Positions 26,875-36,162 are shown, numbered from the stretch's first letter. The stretch is DNA of 64,000 nucleotides from Planctomycetota bacterium (GCA_017303555.1 JAFLCN010000004.1:62001-126000); one strand, 5' to 3'. Translations and numbers: made by a program. The notes: generated from the letters alone by a model not told the origin.

Positions 26875-27324
26875 GTGTTCACCGATCTGACCAACTCCGG
26901 CGCTATCCCGACCCTGTCGGCCGCGTTGCAATTTGCGGGCGAACGCCAGAAGCTCATCGCCCACAATATCGCCAACGTCTCGACGCCGAATTTCATCCAG
27001 CGAAACGTCTCCGCGTCGGAGTTTCAACGGGCCCTCTCCGAAGCTGTCGAGAACCGGCGGCGGCAATCCGGGGGCGAATCGGGCGAACTGCCGTTCCGGT
27101 CGTCCGGCGCCATTCAGATGGGCCTGAACGGCACGGTACACCTCGTTCCGAATCGAGCCTCTCCATCGTCCGAAGGCGGCGTTCTCTTCCACGACAAGAA
27201 CAACCGGGATCTCGAGCGGCTCATGCAGGATTCGGTGGAGAACGCCGCGTTCTATCGCATGAACGTCGATCTGCTCCGAACCCGGTTCGACCTTCTGAAG
27301 TCGGCGATCGCCCAGCGCCCCTGA
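26875..27324 (+). CDS. flgB: Flagellar proximal rod protein FlgB
   Basis: A rod protein of the basal body (149 residues). The GTG at 26875 gives MFTDLTNSG, a normal FlgB length up to the diagnostic helix AGERQKLIAHNIANVSTPNF (the flg_bb_rod motif, with N-I-A-N). The C-terminal helix ENAAFYRMNVDLLRTRFDLLKSAI packs against it. The frame continues upstream, but no other good start is seen. Start and promoter are very close, so translation may begin on a nearly leaderless message. It is the first gene of the rod-hook group and is followed by flgC after 68 bases. Confidence 0.92.
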   Translation: MFTDLTNSGAIPTLSAALQFAGERQKLIAHNIANVSTPNFIQRNVSASEFQRALSEAVENRRRQSGGESGELPFRSSGAIQMGLNGTVHLVPNRASPSSEGGVLFHDKNNRDLERLMQDSVENAAFYRMNVDLLRTRFDLLKSAIAQRP

Positions 27325-27392
27325 TGCCCGATCCCCCCCAGTTACAAACACGCACAGTCACATAATTTCGGGGCAGCTTCACGGAGCCTTTG

Positions 27393-27821
27393 ATGTACGG
27401 TGCACTCGACATCTCAACCAGCGGCATGACCGTTCAGCGGGCCCGCATGGCCGCGATCGCCGCGAACATCGCCAACCGATCGACCATTCTCGACGCCCAG
27501 GGCAATGTGAACCCGTATCGCGCGCGCCAGGTCATGTTCGCTCCGGGCGATCCGCAGGCATCGACCGCCGAAGGCCGCTCGCTCGGCGTTCATGTCGCGG
27601 CGATCCGCATCGATCAGGGTGAATTCAACTATCGGTGGGACCCGTCGAACCCCTACGCCATTCAAAAAGGCGAAAAGCGCGGGTACGTCCCCGAACCCAA
27701 CGTGAATCCGGTGATCGAACAACTCAACGCCATGGAGGCTGCGAGGGCGTACGAGGCAAACGTCGTCGCCGCCGAAACGACCAAACAGATGATGTCGCAA
27801 GCACTCCGACTGCTCGCCTGA
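27393..27821 (+). CDS. flgC: Flagellar proximal rod protein FlgC
   Basis: A rod protein (142 residues from ATG 27393, with GGAG upstream). It has the N-terminal rod motif MTVQRARMAAIAANIANRST and the C-terminal helix NAMEAARAYEANVVAAETTKQM, both typical of FlgC. No separate promoter is evident in the 65-base gap after flgB, so it is presumably co-transcribed with flgB. Confidence 0.94.
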   Translation: MYGALDISTSGMTVQRARMAAIAANIANRSTILDAQGNVNPYRARQVMFAPGDPQASTAEGRSLGVHVAAIRIDQGEFNYRWDPSNPYAIQKGEKRGYVPEPNVNPVIEQLNAMEAARAYEANVVAAETTKQMMSQALRLLA

Positions 27822-27847
27822 AGCAAATTCCGGGATCGGTCCTCGGT

Positions 27848-27865
27848 TCGGCGCGGCATTTGCGA
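27848..27865 (+). promoter_or_regulatory. Sigma-54 promoter candidate for fliE
   Basis: TCGGCGCGGCATTTGCGA fits the -24/-12 pattern, with GG (27850-27851) and GC (27862-27863) 10 bases apart and a full TTGC at -12. It is about 80 bases of leader before the fliE ATG. Together with the flgB and flgE sites it suggests a FlrC-controlled class. Confidence 0.65.
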
Positions 27866-27955
27866 GATGCGTCGGCAGAACGACGGAGTCGTGGGTAGCA
27901 TGCAGGTGATCGGGCAGGAAAGGAATCCGCCCGGACGCGCAGAAGAGGCAAGGCG

Positions 27956-28267
27956 ATGGCAGATCCGCTCGGTTTCATCTCCGGTTCGCAACCAGTCCGG
28001 CCCGTTTCCGTGCCGGGGGGCAGCAACGTCGGGGGGGCGCAGGGCGGCGCATCCTTCAAGGACGCCCTCATCGACAACATCAAGCGGGTGGACGAGTTGC
28101 AGCAGCAGGCGAACCGCTCGATGGAAGACATCGCGACCGGAAAACGCGACGACCTCGAGGGCGTGATCCTCGCGACGCAACAGGCCGATTCGGCGTTCCG
28201 GATGCTCCAGGCCGTCCGAAACCGCGTGATGGAAGCCTACGACGAATTGAAGCAGACTCGCGTCTGA
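27956..28267 (+). CDS. fliE: Flagellar hook-basal body protein FliE
   Basis: FliE connects the MS ring to the rod (103 residues). A Gly/Pro-rich N-terminus is followed by two helices: ASFKDALIDNIKRVDELQQQ, and the C-terminal segment EGVILATQQADSAFRMLQAV with VRNRVMEAYDELK, the FliE signature. The start ATG follows the GAGGCAAGGCG sequence. Confidence 0.93.
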   Translation: MADPLGFISGSQPVRPVSVPGGSNVGGAQGGASFKDALIDNIKRVDELQQQANRSMEDIATGKRDDLEGVILATQQADSAFRMLQAVRNRVMEAYDELKQTRV

Positions 28268-28295
28268 ACGCACCGCTCGAGAAGAGCGCAGATTC

Positions 28296-28309
28296 GGCGC
28301 GGGCCTCGC
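28296..28309 (+). promoter_or_regulatory. Weak sigma-54-like site before fliF
   Basis: GG-N10-GC pattern GGCGCGGGCCTCGC at 28296-28309, in the 191-base gap between fliE and fliF. The -24 half is good, but the -12 half reads CTCGC instead of TTGC. Weak evidence. Confidence 0.3.
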
Positions 28310-28458
28310 GCAACTCCTGAGCGCCGAGAGTGCGCACGTTTTCAAGCAAGCATCGCTCCGCGGCCGAATGACTGGTCGCGAAGGTCGCGTTCGGTCAACC
28401 GAGCACGCCTTCGCCTCGGTGCAGGATGCGCCGACGAACCGGCAGGAGGCCCCGAGAC

Positions 28459-30216
28459 GTGGATCAGCTTCGCAATACCCTGGCGACGATCCAGAAATAC
28501 CTCGGCCAGCTCACGCTCACCCACAAGCTGCTGGTGGCACTGGTCACGGTCATCGCCGTGATGTCCTTGATGCTCGTGTGGTCCTGGTCGGCAAAGCAGG
28601 AATACACCGAGTTCCTTCCCCGCGCGACCGATGTCGAACAGGCCAAGGCAACCGAGTGGCTCAAGAACCACGATGTCACTCCCATGATGAAGGGAACCCA
28701 TCCGTGGGTGCCCTCCGCGCAGCATCACGCGCTCTTTTCCCGCTACGCGGAATCCGGCAACCTGCCCGAAGACACTTCGATGCTCTTCCAGGGCATGCTC
28801 GAAAAGCAGACGTGGTACTCGACCCGCCAGCAGAACGAGCAGTCGTACAACCTCGCGCTCCAGAATGAGCTTGCTTCGGTGATCTCCAAGTTCAACGGGA
28901 TTGCCAAGGCGACCGTCATCATCGACGCCCCCGAACGCCAGGGTCTGGGCGCCGGTTCGCGGAAACCGACCGCCTCCGCCGCGGTCTTCGCTCAGGGCAA
29001 GGGCGGGCTCGATCAGGCCACGGTCGATGCAATCGCGGCGCTGATCGCGAGCAGCAAGGCCGGGCTCTCCATCGAAAGCGTCCGCGTTATCGACGGCAAC
29101 CTGCGCCGCCAACGCCGCGCGACCGCGATGGAGGATCTCGCGTCCTCGACCTACCTCGAAGATGTCACCAAGTGGGAAAACTCGACACGCGAAAAACTGG
29201 TCGGGTTCCTCTCGTACATCCCCGAGGTAATGGTCGCCGTCACGACACAGATCGATAACTCCCGGCTCAACCGCACTCGGGAGGAGTTCCTCCCGAAAGA
29301 CAGCGGCACGATCTCTCTCATCAAGCGCGAGCGGGGCACCTCTCAGACACAGGCCGGCGCCGCCCCCGGAGGCGAAGTCGGCATCCGATCGAATGTCGGC
29401 ATGGACGTCAACGCGACCGGCATGCCGGCACCGGCGGGCAACAGCACGAAAGAAGAAGAAAGCGAGTTCCTCAACTTCCCGGGGCGCATCCAGGACGTGA
29501 TCATCGACAACAAGGGCCGCCCTTCGATGGTGGCTGTCTCGGTCAACGTGCCGCGGGCGTTCGTCGCATCGCAGATTCCGCAGCCCGCGGCGGCCGCGGG
29601 AACGACTGCTCCCGCGGATGCTCCGACCGGGCCGACCGATGAACAGGTGAACACCAAGTTCGAGAAAGACATCCGTCCCCGCATCATCGAGAGCATCGTT
29701 CCGCACGTGAAGGCGATGATCGCTTCGGCCAATCCGGGCCTGAGTAACGAAGAGCTGACCAAGCTTCTCGCGGCCCAGGTGAGTGTTTCGATGATCCCGC
29801 TGGACGTTGTCGCAATGACCCTCGCAGGCGGCTCCGGCACGGGAACCGGGAACGGTCCGGGCGGTACCGGCAATTCCGGGATGCCGCTGGGCTTGAGCAC
29901 CACGATGATCGAGACGATCGCGCTGGGCGGCATGGCCTTGCTCGCCATGGGCATGATGATCATCATGGTCCGGCGTGCCGGCGGCGGCGCCGCGATCCCA
30001 TCGCCCGAAGAGATCGTGGGCCTTCCGCCCGCCCTGGCCACCAAAAACGACCTGATCGGCGAAGCCGACGAGAGCGACGCACCCATGATGGGCATCGAGG
30101 TTGACGACGCCGAGGTCCGCACCGGAAAGATGCTCGATCAGGTAACCGACTGGGTCAAGGGAAGCCCCGAGGGCGCCGCGAAGTTGTTGAATCGGTGGAT
30201 CGCCACGGAGCCGTGA
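28459..30216 (+). CDS. fliF: Flagellar MS-ring protein FliF
   Basis: The MS-ring scaffold of the motor (585 residues). The GTG at 28459 is chosen: AGGAGG ends nine bases upstream, and the protein begins MDQLRNTLATIQKYLGQL. TM1 is about residues 23-43 (LLVALVTVIAVMSLMLVWSW) and TM2 about 480-505 (ETIALGGMALLAMGMMIIMV). The periplasmic ring-building motifs lie between them. A Ser/Pro/Gly-rich insertion near residues 300-330 and another at about 365-390 are present. The C-terminal tail ends MLDQVTDWVKGSPEGAAKLLNRWI, the FliG-binding region. fliG starts seven bases later. Confidence 0.94.
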   Translation: MDQLRNTLATIQKYLGQLTLTHKLLVALVTVIAVMSLMLVWSWSAKQEYTEFLPRATDVEQAKATEWLKNHDVTPMMKGTHPWVPSAQHHALFSRYAESGNLPEDTSMLFQGMLEKQTWYSTRQQNEQSYNLALQNELASVISKFNGIAKATVIIDAPERQGLGAGSRKPTASAAVFAQGKGGLDQATVDAIAALIASSKAGLSIESVRVIDGNLRRQRRATAMEDLASSTYLEDVTKWENSTREKLVGFLSYIPEVMVAVTTQIDNSRLNRTREEFLPKDSGTISLIKRERGTSQTQAGAAPGGEVGIRSNVGMDVNATGMPAPAGNSTKEEESEFLNFPGRIQDVIIDNKGRPSMVAVSVNVPRAFVASQIPQPAAAAGTTAPADAPTGPTDEQVNTKFEKDIRPRIIESIVPHVKAMIASANPGLSNEELTKLLAAQVSVSMIPLDVVAMTLAGGSGTGTGNGPGGTGNSGMPLGLSTTMIETIALGGMALLAMGMMIIMVRRAGGGAAIPSPEEIVGLPPALATKNDLIGEADESDAPMMGIEVDDAEVRTGKMLDQVTDWVKGSPEGAAKLLNRWIATEP

Positions 30217-30223
30217 GGAACGA

Positions 30224-31273
30224 GTGAAGCAGATGCCCCGCAAACCGCACGAAAAACTCCCCGACAGCATCGAAGACGTGGAAGGCGTCACGAAGGCGGC
30301 GGTGCTGCTGCTCGCGCTCGGGCCGGAGCAAGCCGCGTCGGTGCTCAAGTCGATGGCGTCCGAAACCGTGGAAGAGGTAACGCGCGAGCTCGCCAGCCTC
30401 GGCCGTGTTCCCAAGCGGCTCCAGAACCAGGTCATCGAAGAGTTCTACAACGTCTCGATCGCCAGCCAGTACGCGACCGAGGGCAACCTCGATTACGCCA
30501 AGGCGGTCCTCCAGAATTCGCTCGATCCCAAGCAGGCCGAACGCGTTCTCGCGCAGATCCAGACGCAGGTTCAGAAGACTCCTTTCAGCTTCCTGCAGCG
30601 GGCCGAGAGCGAAAACCTTCTCACCTTCATCCAGGACGAGCACCCGCAGACAATCGCGCTGATCGTCTGCCACCTCGCGCACCACAAGGCCGCCGAGATC
30701 CTCGGTGGGTTGCCGCTCCAGAAGCAGATCGAAGTCATCAAGCGCATCGCGAACATGGAGCAGACCAACCCCGAGGTCATCCGCGAAGTCGAGAAGGGCC
30801 TCGAAAGCCGCCTCGCCAACATGCTCGTGCAGAGCATGGAGAAAGCCGGCGGCGTCCCGACTGTTTCGGAGATCCTCAACCTCGCCGATCGCGCGACCGA
30901 GAAGGCGATCCTCGAAGGGCTCGAATCCGAAGACCCGGATCTCGTCGAGCAGATCCGTCGCCTGATGTTCGTGTTCGAGGACATCAAGATGGTCAACGAC
31001 AAAGGGATTCAGGCCGTGCTCAAGGAGGTCGAGAACGACGAGCTTGCTCTGGCACTCAAGACCGCCAGCCAGGACCTGCAGGACAAGATCTTCAAAAACA
31101 TGTCGGAGCGTGCCGCTCAGCTCGTCCGCGAGGACATCCAGTTCATGGGCCCGGTCAAGGTCAGCGATGTCGAGGCGGCGCAGCAGCGCATCGTCGATGT
31201 CGTCCGTCGCCTGGAAGAAGCCGGCGAAGTCGTCATCCAGGGCCGCGGCGGCGACGCGGAGCTCATCGTCTAA
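30224..31273 (+). CDS. fliG: Flagellar motor switch protein FliG
   Basis: The torque-generating switch protein (349 residues). The GTG at 30224 is close to GAGGAA (three bases) and the next ATG at 30233 is far from it (twelve), so the start is not settled. The C-terminal motor domain is highly conserved: MFVFEDIKMVNDKGIQAVLK, EVENDELALALK, FKNMSERAAQLVREDIQ and RIVDVVRRLEEAGEVV. The charged motor residues are all in place. The middle EHPQTIALIVCHL segment matches the FliF/FliM-contact EHPQ motif. Confidence 0.95.
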   Translation: MKQMPRKPHEKLPDSIEDVEGVTKAAVLLLALGPEQAASVLKSMASETVEEVTRELASLGRVPKRLQNQVIEEFYNVSIASQYATEGNLDYAKAVLQNSLDPKQAERVLAQIQTQVQKTPFSFLQRAESENLLTFIQDEHPQTIALIVCHLAHHKAAEILGGLPLQKQIEVIKRIANMEQTNPEVIREVEKGLESRLANMLVQSMEKAGGVPTVSEILNLADRATEKAILEGLESEDPDLVEQIRRLMFVFEDIKMVNDKGIQAVLKEVENDELALALKTASQDLQDKIFKNMSERAAQLVREDIQFMGPVKVSDVEAAQQRIVDVVRRLEEAGEVVIQGRGGDAELIV

Positions 31274-31303
31274 CCCGCCCACACCACCGCCTCCGGATGC
31301 TCC

Positions 31304-32044
31304 ATGGCCCTCATCCGTCAATCCGATCGATCCACACCGCTCACCGATGCGATCGTCTATCGACTCGGCGATCTCGTCCGCGAAGGCAATCAGCTCCGCG
31401 AGCAGACATCGCGCGAAGTCGAGACGATGCTCGCCGATGCGCGTGCGGAGCGTGATCGCCTTCTCTCGAGCGCGCGCGAAGAAGGGCTCAAGCAGGGGCG
31501 CGAACAGGGCCACCGCGAGGGCTTCGCTTCGGGCGAAAGCGAGGGCCGGAAGCAGGCAATCACCGCCGTGTCGGCGCAGCTCGCGACGCTTCTCTCCGGC
31601 TGGAACAGCACGCTGAACGAGTTCGAGAAAGGGCGCGATGCGCTCCTGCTCGAGGCGCGGACAGAGGTGCTCCGCCTTGCGGTCGAGATCGGGCGCGCCG
31701 TCGTGAAAAAGGAGATCGAATACCGTCCGGAAGCAGTGATCGAACAGCTCGAAGCAGCGCTCCGCATGGTTGTTCGGCCTTCGAGCATCCGCATCGTGAT
31801 CCACCCCGAAGACCGTCCGCTGATCGAACAGGCTCTTCCCGGACTCCTCACCCGCTGCACCAATGCGCAGAACGCCGAGCTCGAAGACGACGCGACCGCC
31901 GGGCGAGGAAGCTGCATCGTGCGAATGGCCGGCGGAGAAATCGACGCCCGAATCGACGTGCAGCTCGACCGGATCGTGCAGGCCATCGTGCCCGCCCCGG
32001 CATCCAACGCGGCCCCCGCCGCCAAGCCCGAAAGCACGCCGTGA
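31304..32044 (+). CDS. fliH: Flagellar assembly protein FliH
   Basis: The negative regulator of the export ATPase FliI (246 residues). It has an N-terminal coiled-coil stretch with GREQGHREGFASGESEGR, the glycine-repeat region that is characteristic of FliH. The C-terminal globular domain shows VLRLAVEIGRAVVKKEIEY and IVIHPEDRPLIEQ. Its stop overlaps the fliI start by four bases (GTGA), so the two are translationally coupled. Confidence 0.92.
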   Translation: MALIRQSDRSTPLTDAIVYRLGDLVREGNQLREQTSREVETMLADARAERDRLLSSAREEGLKQGREQGHREGFASGESEGRKQAITAVSAQLATLLSGWNSTLNEFEKGRDALLLEARTEVLRLAVEIGRAVVKKEIEYRPEAVIEQLEAALRMVVRPSSIRIVIHPEDRPLIEQALPGLLTRCTNAQNAELEDDATAGRGSCIVRMAGGEIDARIDVQLDRIVQAIVPAPASNAAPAAKPESTP

Positions 32045-33408
32045 CAACCCTCTCGAGCGCCATCGCGACCGTGCATCGCACGCAGCCGCTGCTGCTGAAG
32101 GGTGCGGTCTCCGCCGTGCGCGGCATGTCGGTCCTGGTCGAGGATTTTCCGGTGCCCGTGGGCGCGATGGTCACGATCCACTCGAGCGCGGGCGTTCGCG
32201 CAGAACCCATCCCCGGCGAAGTCGTCGGCTTTACAAAGGAACACGCCGTCATCATGCTGCTCGGGCAGACCGGGGGCATCCGCGCCGGAGACCGTGTCCA
32301 CGCGGAGCAATCGTCCCCCACCGTCGGCGTCAGCCGCCTGATGCTCGGGCGCGTGCTCGACGGTCTCGCCCGCCCGATCGATGGCGGCCCTGCGATCCGC
32401 GACATCCATCCTGTTCCGCTCAGCCCCGAGCCGGTTTCGGCGATGCGCCGCAAGAGAATCAATCGTGCGCTCGCAACGGGCGTCCGCGCCATGGATGTGA
32501 TGACGACACTCGGACGAGGGCAGCGCCTCGGCATCTTCGCGGGCCCCGGCGTGGGCAAGAGCACGCTGCTCGGCACGATCGCGAAGCGAACCGCTGCGGA
32601 TGTGAATGTCATCGCGTTGATCGGCGAGCGAGGTCGCGAAGTCAAGGACTTCATCGAGCACGCGCTCGGGCCCGAAGGCCTGAAACGCAGCGTGGTCATC
32701 GTCGCAACCGGCGATGAATCGCCTCTGCTCCGTCTTCGCGCCGCCCGTCTCGCCTGCTCCGTTTCGGAGTTCTTCCGAGACCTGGGCAAGGACGTGCTGC
32801 TGATGATGGACTCCATCACACGCTTCGCGCACGCCCAGCGACAGATCGGCCTCTCCGTCGGAGAACCGCCCGCAACCAAAGGCTACACCCCGAGCGTCTT
32901 CTCCGCGCTCGCGGGCCTGCTCGAACGTGCCGGAACGCTCCAGACCGGCGGGTCGGTCACGGGCCTTTACACCATCCTCGTCGAAGGCGACGACATGACC
33001 GAACCGGTCTCCGATGCAGCCCGCGGCATCCTCGACGGCCACGTCATCCTCTCGCGCAAGCTCGCACAAAAAGCCCACTACCCCGCGATCGACGTCCTCG
33101 ACTCGGTCAGCCGCGTCGCCGACGACGTGACCGAACCTTCGCATCAGGCCGCGCGACGCCAGATCCTCCGACTCATGGCCGTCTACCGCGAAGTCGAAGA
33201 CCTCGTCCAGATCGGCGCGTACGCGCGAGGCTCGAACCCCGAGGCCGACGTCGCCATCGAACTCCAGCCCATGATCAACGAACTTCTCCGCCAGAACGGA
33301 GGGGATGCCCCGACATTCGATCAGGCACGCGCATCGCTTCTCAAGCTCGCAGAACAGGCGGCCGCTGTCGGCGCGCGACTGGCACGCTCCCGAACCCGCG
33401 CCGCATGA
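32041..33408 (+). CDS. fliI: Flagellar export ATPase FliI
   Basis: The export ATPase that dissociates chaperones and unfolds substrates (455 residues). The GTG at 32041 overlaps fliH by four bases. Walker A is AGPGVGKST (about 167-175), followed by IGERGREVKDFIE and Walker B VLLMMDSITRFA. The DELSEED-like C-terminal region includes YTPSVFSALAGLLERAG. It belongs to the F1-beta family, and the motifs are intact. Confidence 0.96.
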   Translation: MTTLSSAIATVHRTQPLLLKGAVSAVRGMSVLVEDFPVPVGAMVTIHSSAGVRAEPIPGEVVGFTKEHAVIMLLGQTGGIRAGDRVHAEQSSPTVGVSRLMLGRVLDGLARPIDGGPAIRDIHPVPLSPEPVSAMRRKRINRALATGVRAMDVMTTLGRGQRLGIFAGPGVGKSTLLGTIAKRTAADVNVIALIGERGREVKDFIEHALGPEGLKRSVVIVATGDESPLLRLRAARLACSVSEFFRDLGKDVLLMMDSITRFAHAQRQIGLSVGEPPATKGYTPSVFSALAGLLERAGTLQTGGSVTGLYTILVEGDDMTEPVSDAARGILDGHVILSRKLAQKAHYPAIDVLDSVSRVADDVTEPSHQAARRQILRLMAVYREVEDLVQIGAYARGSNPEADVAIELQPMINELLRQNGGDAPTFDQARASLLKLAEQAAAVGARLARSRTRAA

Positions 33409-33425
33409 CTCCGAAAGGATGACGC

Positions 33426-33884
33426 CTGGCAAAGTTCCGATTCGAACTCGAGGCAGTGTTGAAGCAGCGGCTCGCCGCGGAGCGCCAGAAACAGCTCGCG
33501 CTGGGCGAACTCGAGCGGGTTCGCCTCAGCCTGGAGGATCGCCTGCGCACCTACCAGGGCTCGATCACCGCTGAAAAGCAGGACCTCCGCACCGCACTTT
33601 CCCCCGGCGGCTCGATCGATGCCGGGGGCGTCCGCATGCAGGCGAACATGTCACTGCACTTCGTTTCAAAGGCGCAGCAGACCGTCTACCACCTCGCCGT
33701 GGTTCACCGCAAGCTCGATCTGGCCCGGAAGGAGCTTCTCGAAGCGGCCACCAGACGCAAAGCGGTCGAAAAGCTCAAAGAGCGCCGATATGAAGCGTGG
33801 CGTGAAGCCGAAGGCAGGAGAGAGGCAGCGATGATCGACGAGATCAGCGTCATGGGCTTCGCGGCAAGGCAGGAACAGGCTTGA
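33426..33884 (+). CDS. fliJ: Flagellar export protein FliJ (probable CTG start)
   Basis: FliJ is the ATPase coiled-coil stalk that shuttles chaperones (152 residues). Starting at CTG 33426 gives (M)AKFRFELEAVLKQRL, which looks exactly like a FliJ N-terminus (typically MAKFRF-xL-xVLxxR). AAAGGA lies about six bases upstream, at 33414-33419. The next in-frame starts (GTG 33453, TTG 33456) lack a ribosome-binding site and cut away this conserved part. The rest is two long helices with ERQKQLALGELERVRL and LKERRYEAWREAEGRREAAM. It overlaps the next gene by four bases. A CTG start is rare; a sequencing error is the alternative explanation. Confidence 0.82.
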   Translation: MAKFRFELEAVLKQRLAAERQKQLALGELERVRLSLEDRLRTYQGSITAEKQDLRTALSPGGSIDAGGVRMQANMSLHFVSKAQQTVYHLAVVHRKLDLARKELLEAATRRKAVEKLKERRYEAWREAEGRREAAMIDEISVMGFAARQEQA

Positions 33885-34612
33885 AACGACTCTGGACCAT
33901 CCTCTCGATTCTCGCGGTTGCGAACGTTCTCGCGATCGGCGGCTTCGTCGGATGGCTCAAGGCCAGCGGCCGACTCGACAAGGACCGCATGATCCGCCTG
34001 CGAGAGCTCTTTTCCCCGACAATCGTTCAGGAAAAAACGCAGCGCGAAGAGGCCGATGCGAAGGCGGCCCAGTCGGTTCTCAAGGCAGCCGAAGAGGCCA
34101 AGTCGCAGCGACCGCCCATCAACGCCGCCGACCGGCTCGAGCTCAGCGCTCAAGGCGAGGAAGTGCGGCGCCAGCAGCTCGCCAGCCTCGAAAAACAGGT
34201 TGATCTGCTCCGCTCCGCCCTGGCACGCGACGCGGCGGAAGTCGCGCGAAACCGCGACCAGCTCACCCAGGATCAGGCCGCGTTCGAAGCGATGCGTAAA
34301 CGCGTCCTCGAACAGGAAGGTTCGGCCCAGTTCAAAAAGACGCTTTCAACACTCCAAGACCTGAAGCCCGACCAGGCCAAGAAGGCCCTGAAGGAAATGA
34401 TCGCGATGACGCCGGCCCCGACAGGGTCCGCCGCGACAATCCACACCGGGTTCGACCTCGTCGTCAGTTATTTGAACTCCATGGACAGCCGTTCACGCGT
34501 CAAGGTCGTGAACGAGTTCATCCAGGACGATCCGAAACTGGCAGCGGACTTGCTAGAACGACTCCGGACGCGCGGCCTTGCTTTCCGCGCTCCGGAGGTT
34601 CCTGCCAAATGA
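33881..34612 (+). CDS. MotE-like flagellar protein
   Basis: A 243-residue protein with an N-terminal TM helix (TILSILAVANVLAIGGFVGWL) and a long coiled coil (about 60-170, rich in Glu/Ala/Gln/Arg). A short C-terminal globular part resembles the MgtE intracellular N domain (KALKEMIA, SRVKVVNEFIQDDPKLAADLLERL). This is the design of MotE/FliB chaperone-like proteins encoded near fliJ and fliK in other bacteria, where MotE helps stabilise the MotC stator partner. The start is TTG at 33881, inside the fliJ stop. It overlaps fliK by four bases. Confidence 0.65.
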   Translation: MKRLWTILSILAVANVLAIGGFVGWLKASGRLDKDRMIRLRELFSPTIVQEKTQREEADAKAAQSVLKAAEEAKSQRPPINAADRLELSAQGEEVRRQQLASLEKQVDLLRSALARDAAEVARNRDQLTQDQAAFEAMRKRVLEQEGSAQFKKTLSTLQDLKPDQAKKALKEMIAMTPAPTGSAATIHTGFDLVVSYLNSMDSRSRVKVVNEFIQDDPKLAADLLERLRTRGLAFRAPEVPAK

Positions 34613-36162
34613 CCGCCACGACCAACTCCGTTTCCAACCGTTCCGTCCCCGCTCCGAGCGCAATTCAGGCCCGCGCGAACAGCCAAAGCGCAGTCATTAG
34701 CCTCCTTGGCGCAGGAACCGCCTCCCCAAACACGGGCGAGAAGTCTTTCGCCGATTCGCTCCAATCCGAATCTCAACGCCAGAACACAGCGCAGGGGCTG
34801 TTCAGCGATGCCGCGGATTCCGCGCGTCCCGATCGCCGGTCCGACAGGTCGATCGCCGATTCGCCTCGTCCCAACGACGCCCGGACACCCAAGTCGCCCC
34901 GACCGGAAGACGAGGAAACGGGCCCGCTGGTCAAGAGCTCCTCGCCGCGTCGTTCCGACGGGACATCAACCGATGATCCGTCCCCCGAAGTGCCATTGAC
35001 ACTCGACGAGTTGCCGACCGCGCGCCCCCCCAACGCGGCGCTCAATCCCCCGGCGCATCTTGCTTCACAGCCCCCGACCGGCACGCAGAGCGATCCCGCC
35101 TCGCAGAATCCGGAGGCCGCTGCCGAACAGGCCGGCGCGAATGCCGCTGGCCAGAAAACACGCCAGCCGAGCGACCCGCTCCGCCTCATCGTCCCGCAGC
35201 AGCAGTCGCAGGAAGATGCAGCGATTCCAACCAACGGCACGACAACCCAATCCGGTCCAAACGTGACGCCCCCGATCGGAAACTCCACGCAACCGGCTTC
35301 CAAGCAGGCCACGATGCGAGTCGGTGAAGGCGTGCCGGTCACCAGAAGCATTGGCCCCGCAACCACCAACCAGGCCGCCGGCGCCGCTGTCGCCGCGGCC
35401 CACAATGCCGCAACCGCCGCAAGCGCCTCGACCGGAACCGGCGCAGCAGTCGGCGGCCTTTCGGCCGCGGCCGGGAGCGCTTCGACGGGTGGCACTCCGA
35501 TCGATCAGGTCGCACCTCCGCGCGTCCCGGGCGGGCGACCAATCGAACAGCCTGTCACGCTCAAGCTCAAGGCTCCTGCGCAACCGACCAACGAGACACC
35601 CCGGCTCTCGGAAACCGAGATCACCGCCGCAGAAACGATGATCTCGCGGGGCCTCACCACCGCATTCCGGCAGAACACGCCGCAGGTAACGCTGTGGATG
35701 TCTCCGGAGACGCTCGGAAAAGTCCGCATTCAGCTCACGTTCGACCAGGGCACGATCTCCGCCCGGTTCGAGGCGACGAGCGATGCAACCAAGGACCTGT
35801 TGGCAAGCAACATGAACGCTCTGCGTGATGCCCTGCAATCGCGCGGCCTGACCGCGAATCAGATCGAAGTTGTTTCGATCCCGGACTGGTCTCATCAGCA
35901 GAACTCGCAAACCGGCAGCGGCGAGGGCCGTTCCACCAACGAGCAGTCATCGAACCAGCCCGGAAGCGGCAGCAACAACCCCTTCGGCTCGGGCGAACAG
36001 CCCAAGCAGGGAACGCCCGAGCATTCCAAGGGTTGGACCGCCCTGCCGCAGGGCGACGCTCCGACAGCGCATGCATCGGCATCGGACGCGCAGGTTTCGC
36101 TCGCGGTCGATGCCCGCCTGATGACCCTGCAGGCCCACCTCGAACTCGACGCCGTCGCCTAG
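34609..36162 (+). CDS. fliK: Flagellar hook-length control protein FliK
   Basis: The molecular ruler that sets hook length (517 residues). The N-terminal two-thirds is a low-complexity ruler region rich in Pro, Ala, Ser and Thr. The C-terminal FliK domain (about residues 340-430) is well preserved: ETMISRGLTTAFRQNTPQ, VTLWMSPETLGKVRIQLTF, ISARFEATSDATKDLLASN and LRDALQSRGLTANQIEVVSI. It should act with FlhB to switch export specificity. A tail of about 95 residues, rich in Gln, Ser, Asn and Gly, extends past the domain. Confidence 0.9.
   Translation: MTATTNSVSNRSVPAPSAIQARANSQSAVISLLGAGTASPNTGEKSFADSLQSESQRQNTAQGLFSDAADSARPDRRSDRSIADSPRPNDARTPKSPRPEDEETGPLVKSSSPRRSDGTSTDDPSPEVPLTLDELPTARPPNAALNPPAHLASQPPTGTQSDPASQNPEAAAEQAGANAAGQKTRQPSDPLRLIVPQQQSQEDAAIPTNGTTTQSGPNVTPPIGNSTQPASKQATMRVGEGVPVTRSIGPATTNQAAGAAVAAAHNAATAASASTGTGAAVGGLSAAAGSASTGGTPIDQVAPPRVPGGRPIEQPVTLKLKAPAQPTNETPRLSETEITAAETMISRGLTTAFRQNTPQVTLWMSPETLGKVRIQLTFDQGTISARFEATSDATKDLLASNMNALRDALQSRGLTANQIEVVSIPDWSHQQNSQTGSGEGRSTNEQSSNQPGSGSNNPFGSGEQPKQGTPEHSKGWTALPQGDAPTAHASASDAQVSLAVDARLMTLQAHLELDAVA

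Noticed and set aside
28342..30435. A 697-residue minus-strand frame over fliF
   Set aside because: Antisense to fliF with no signature of its own.
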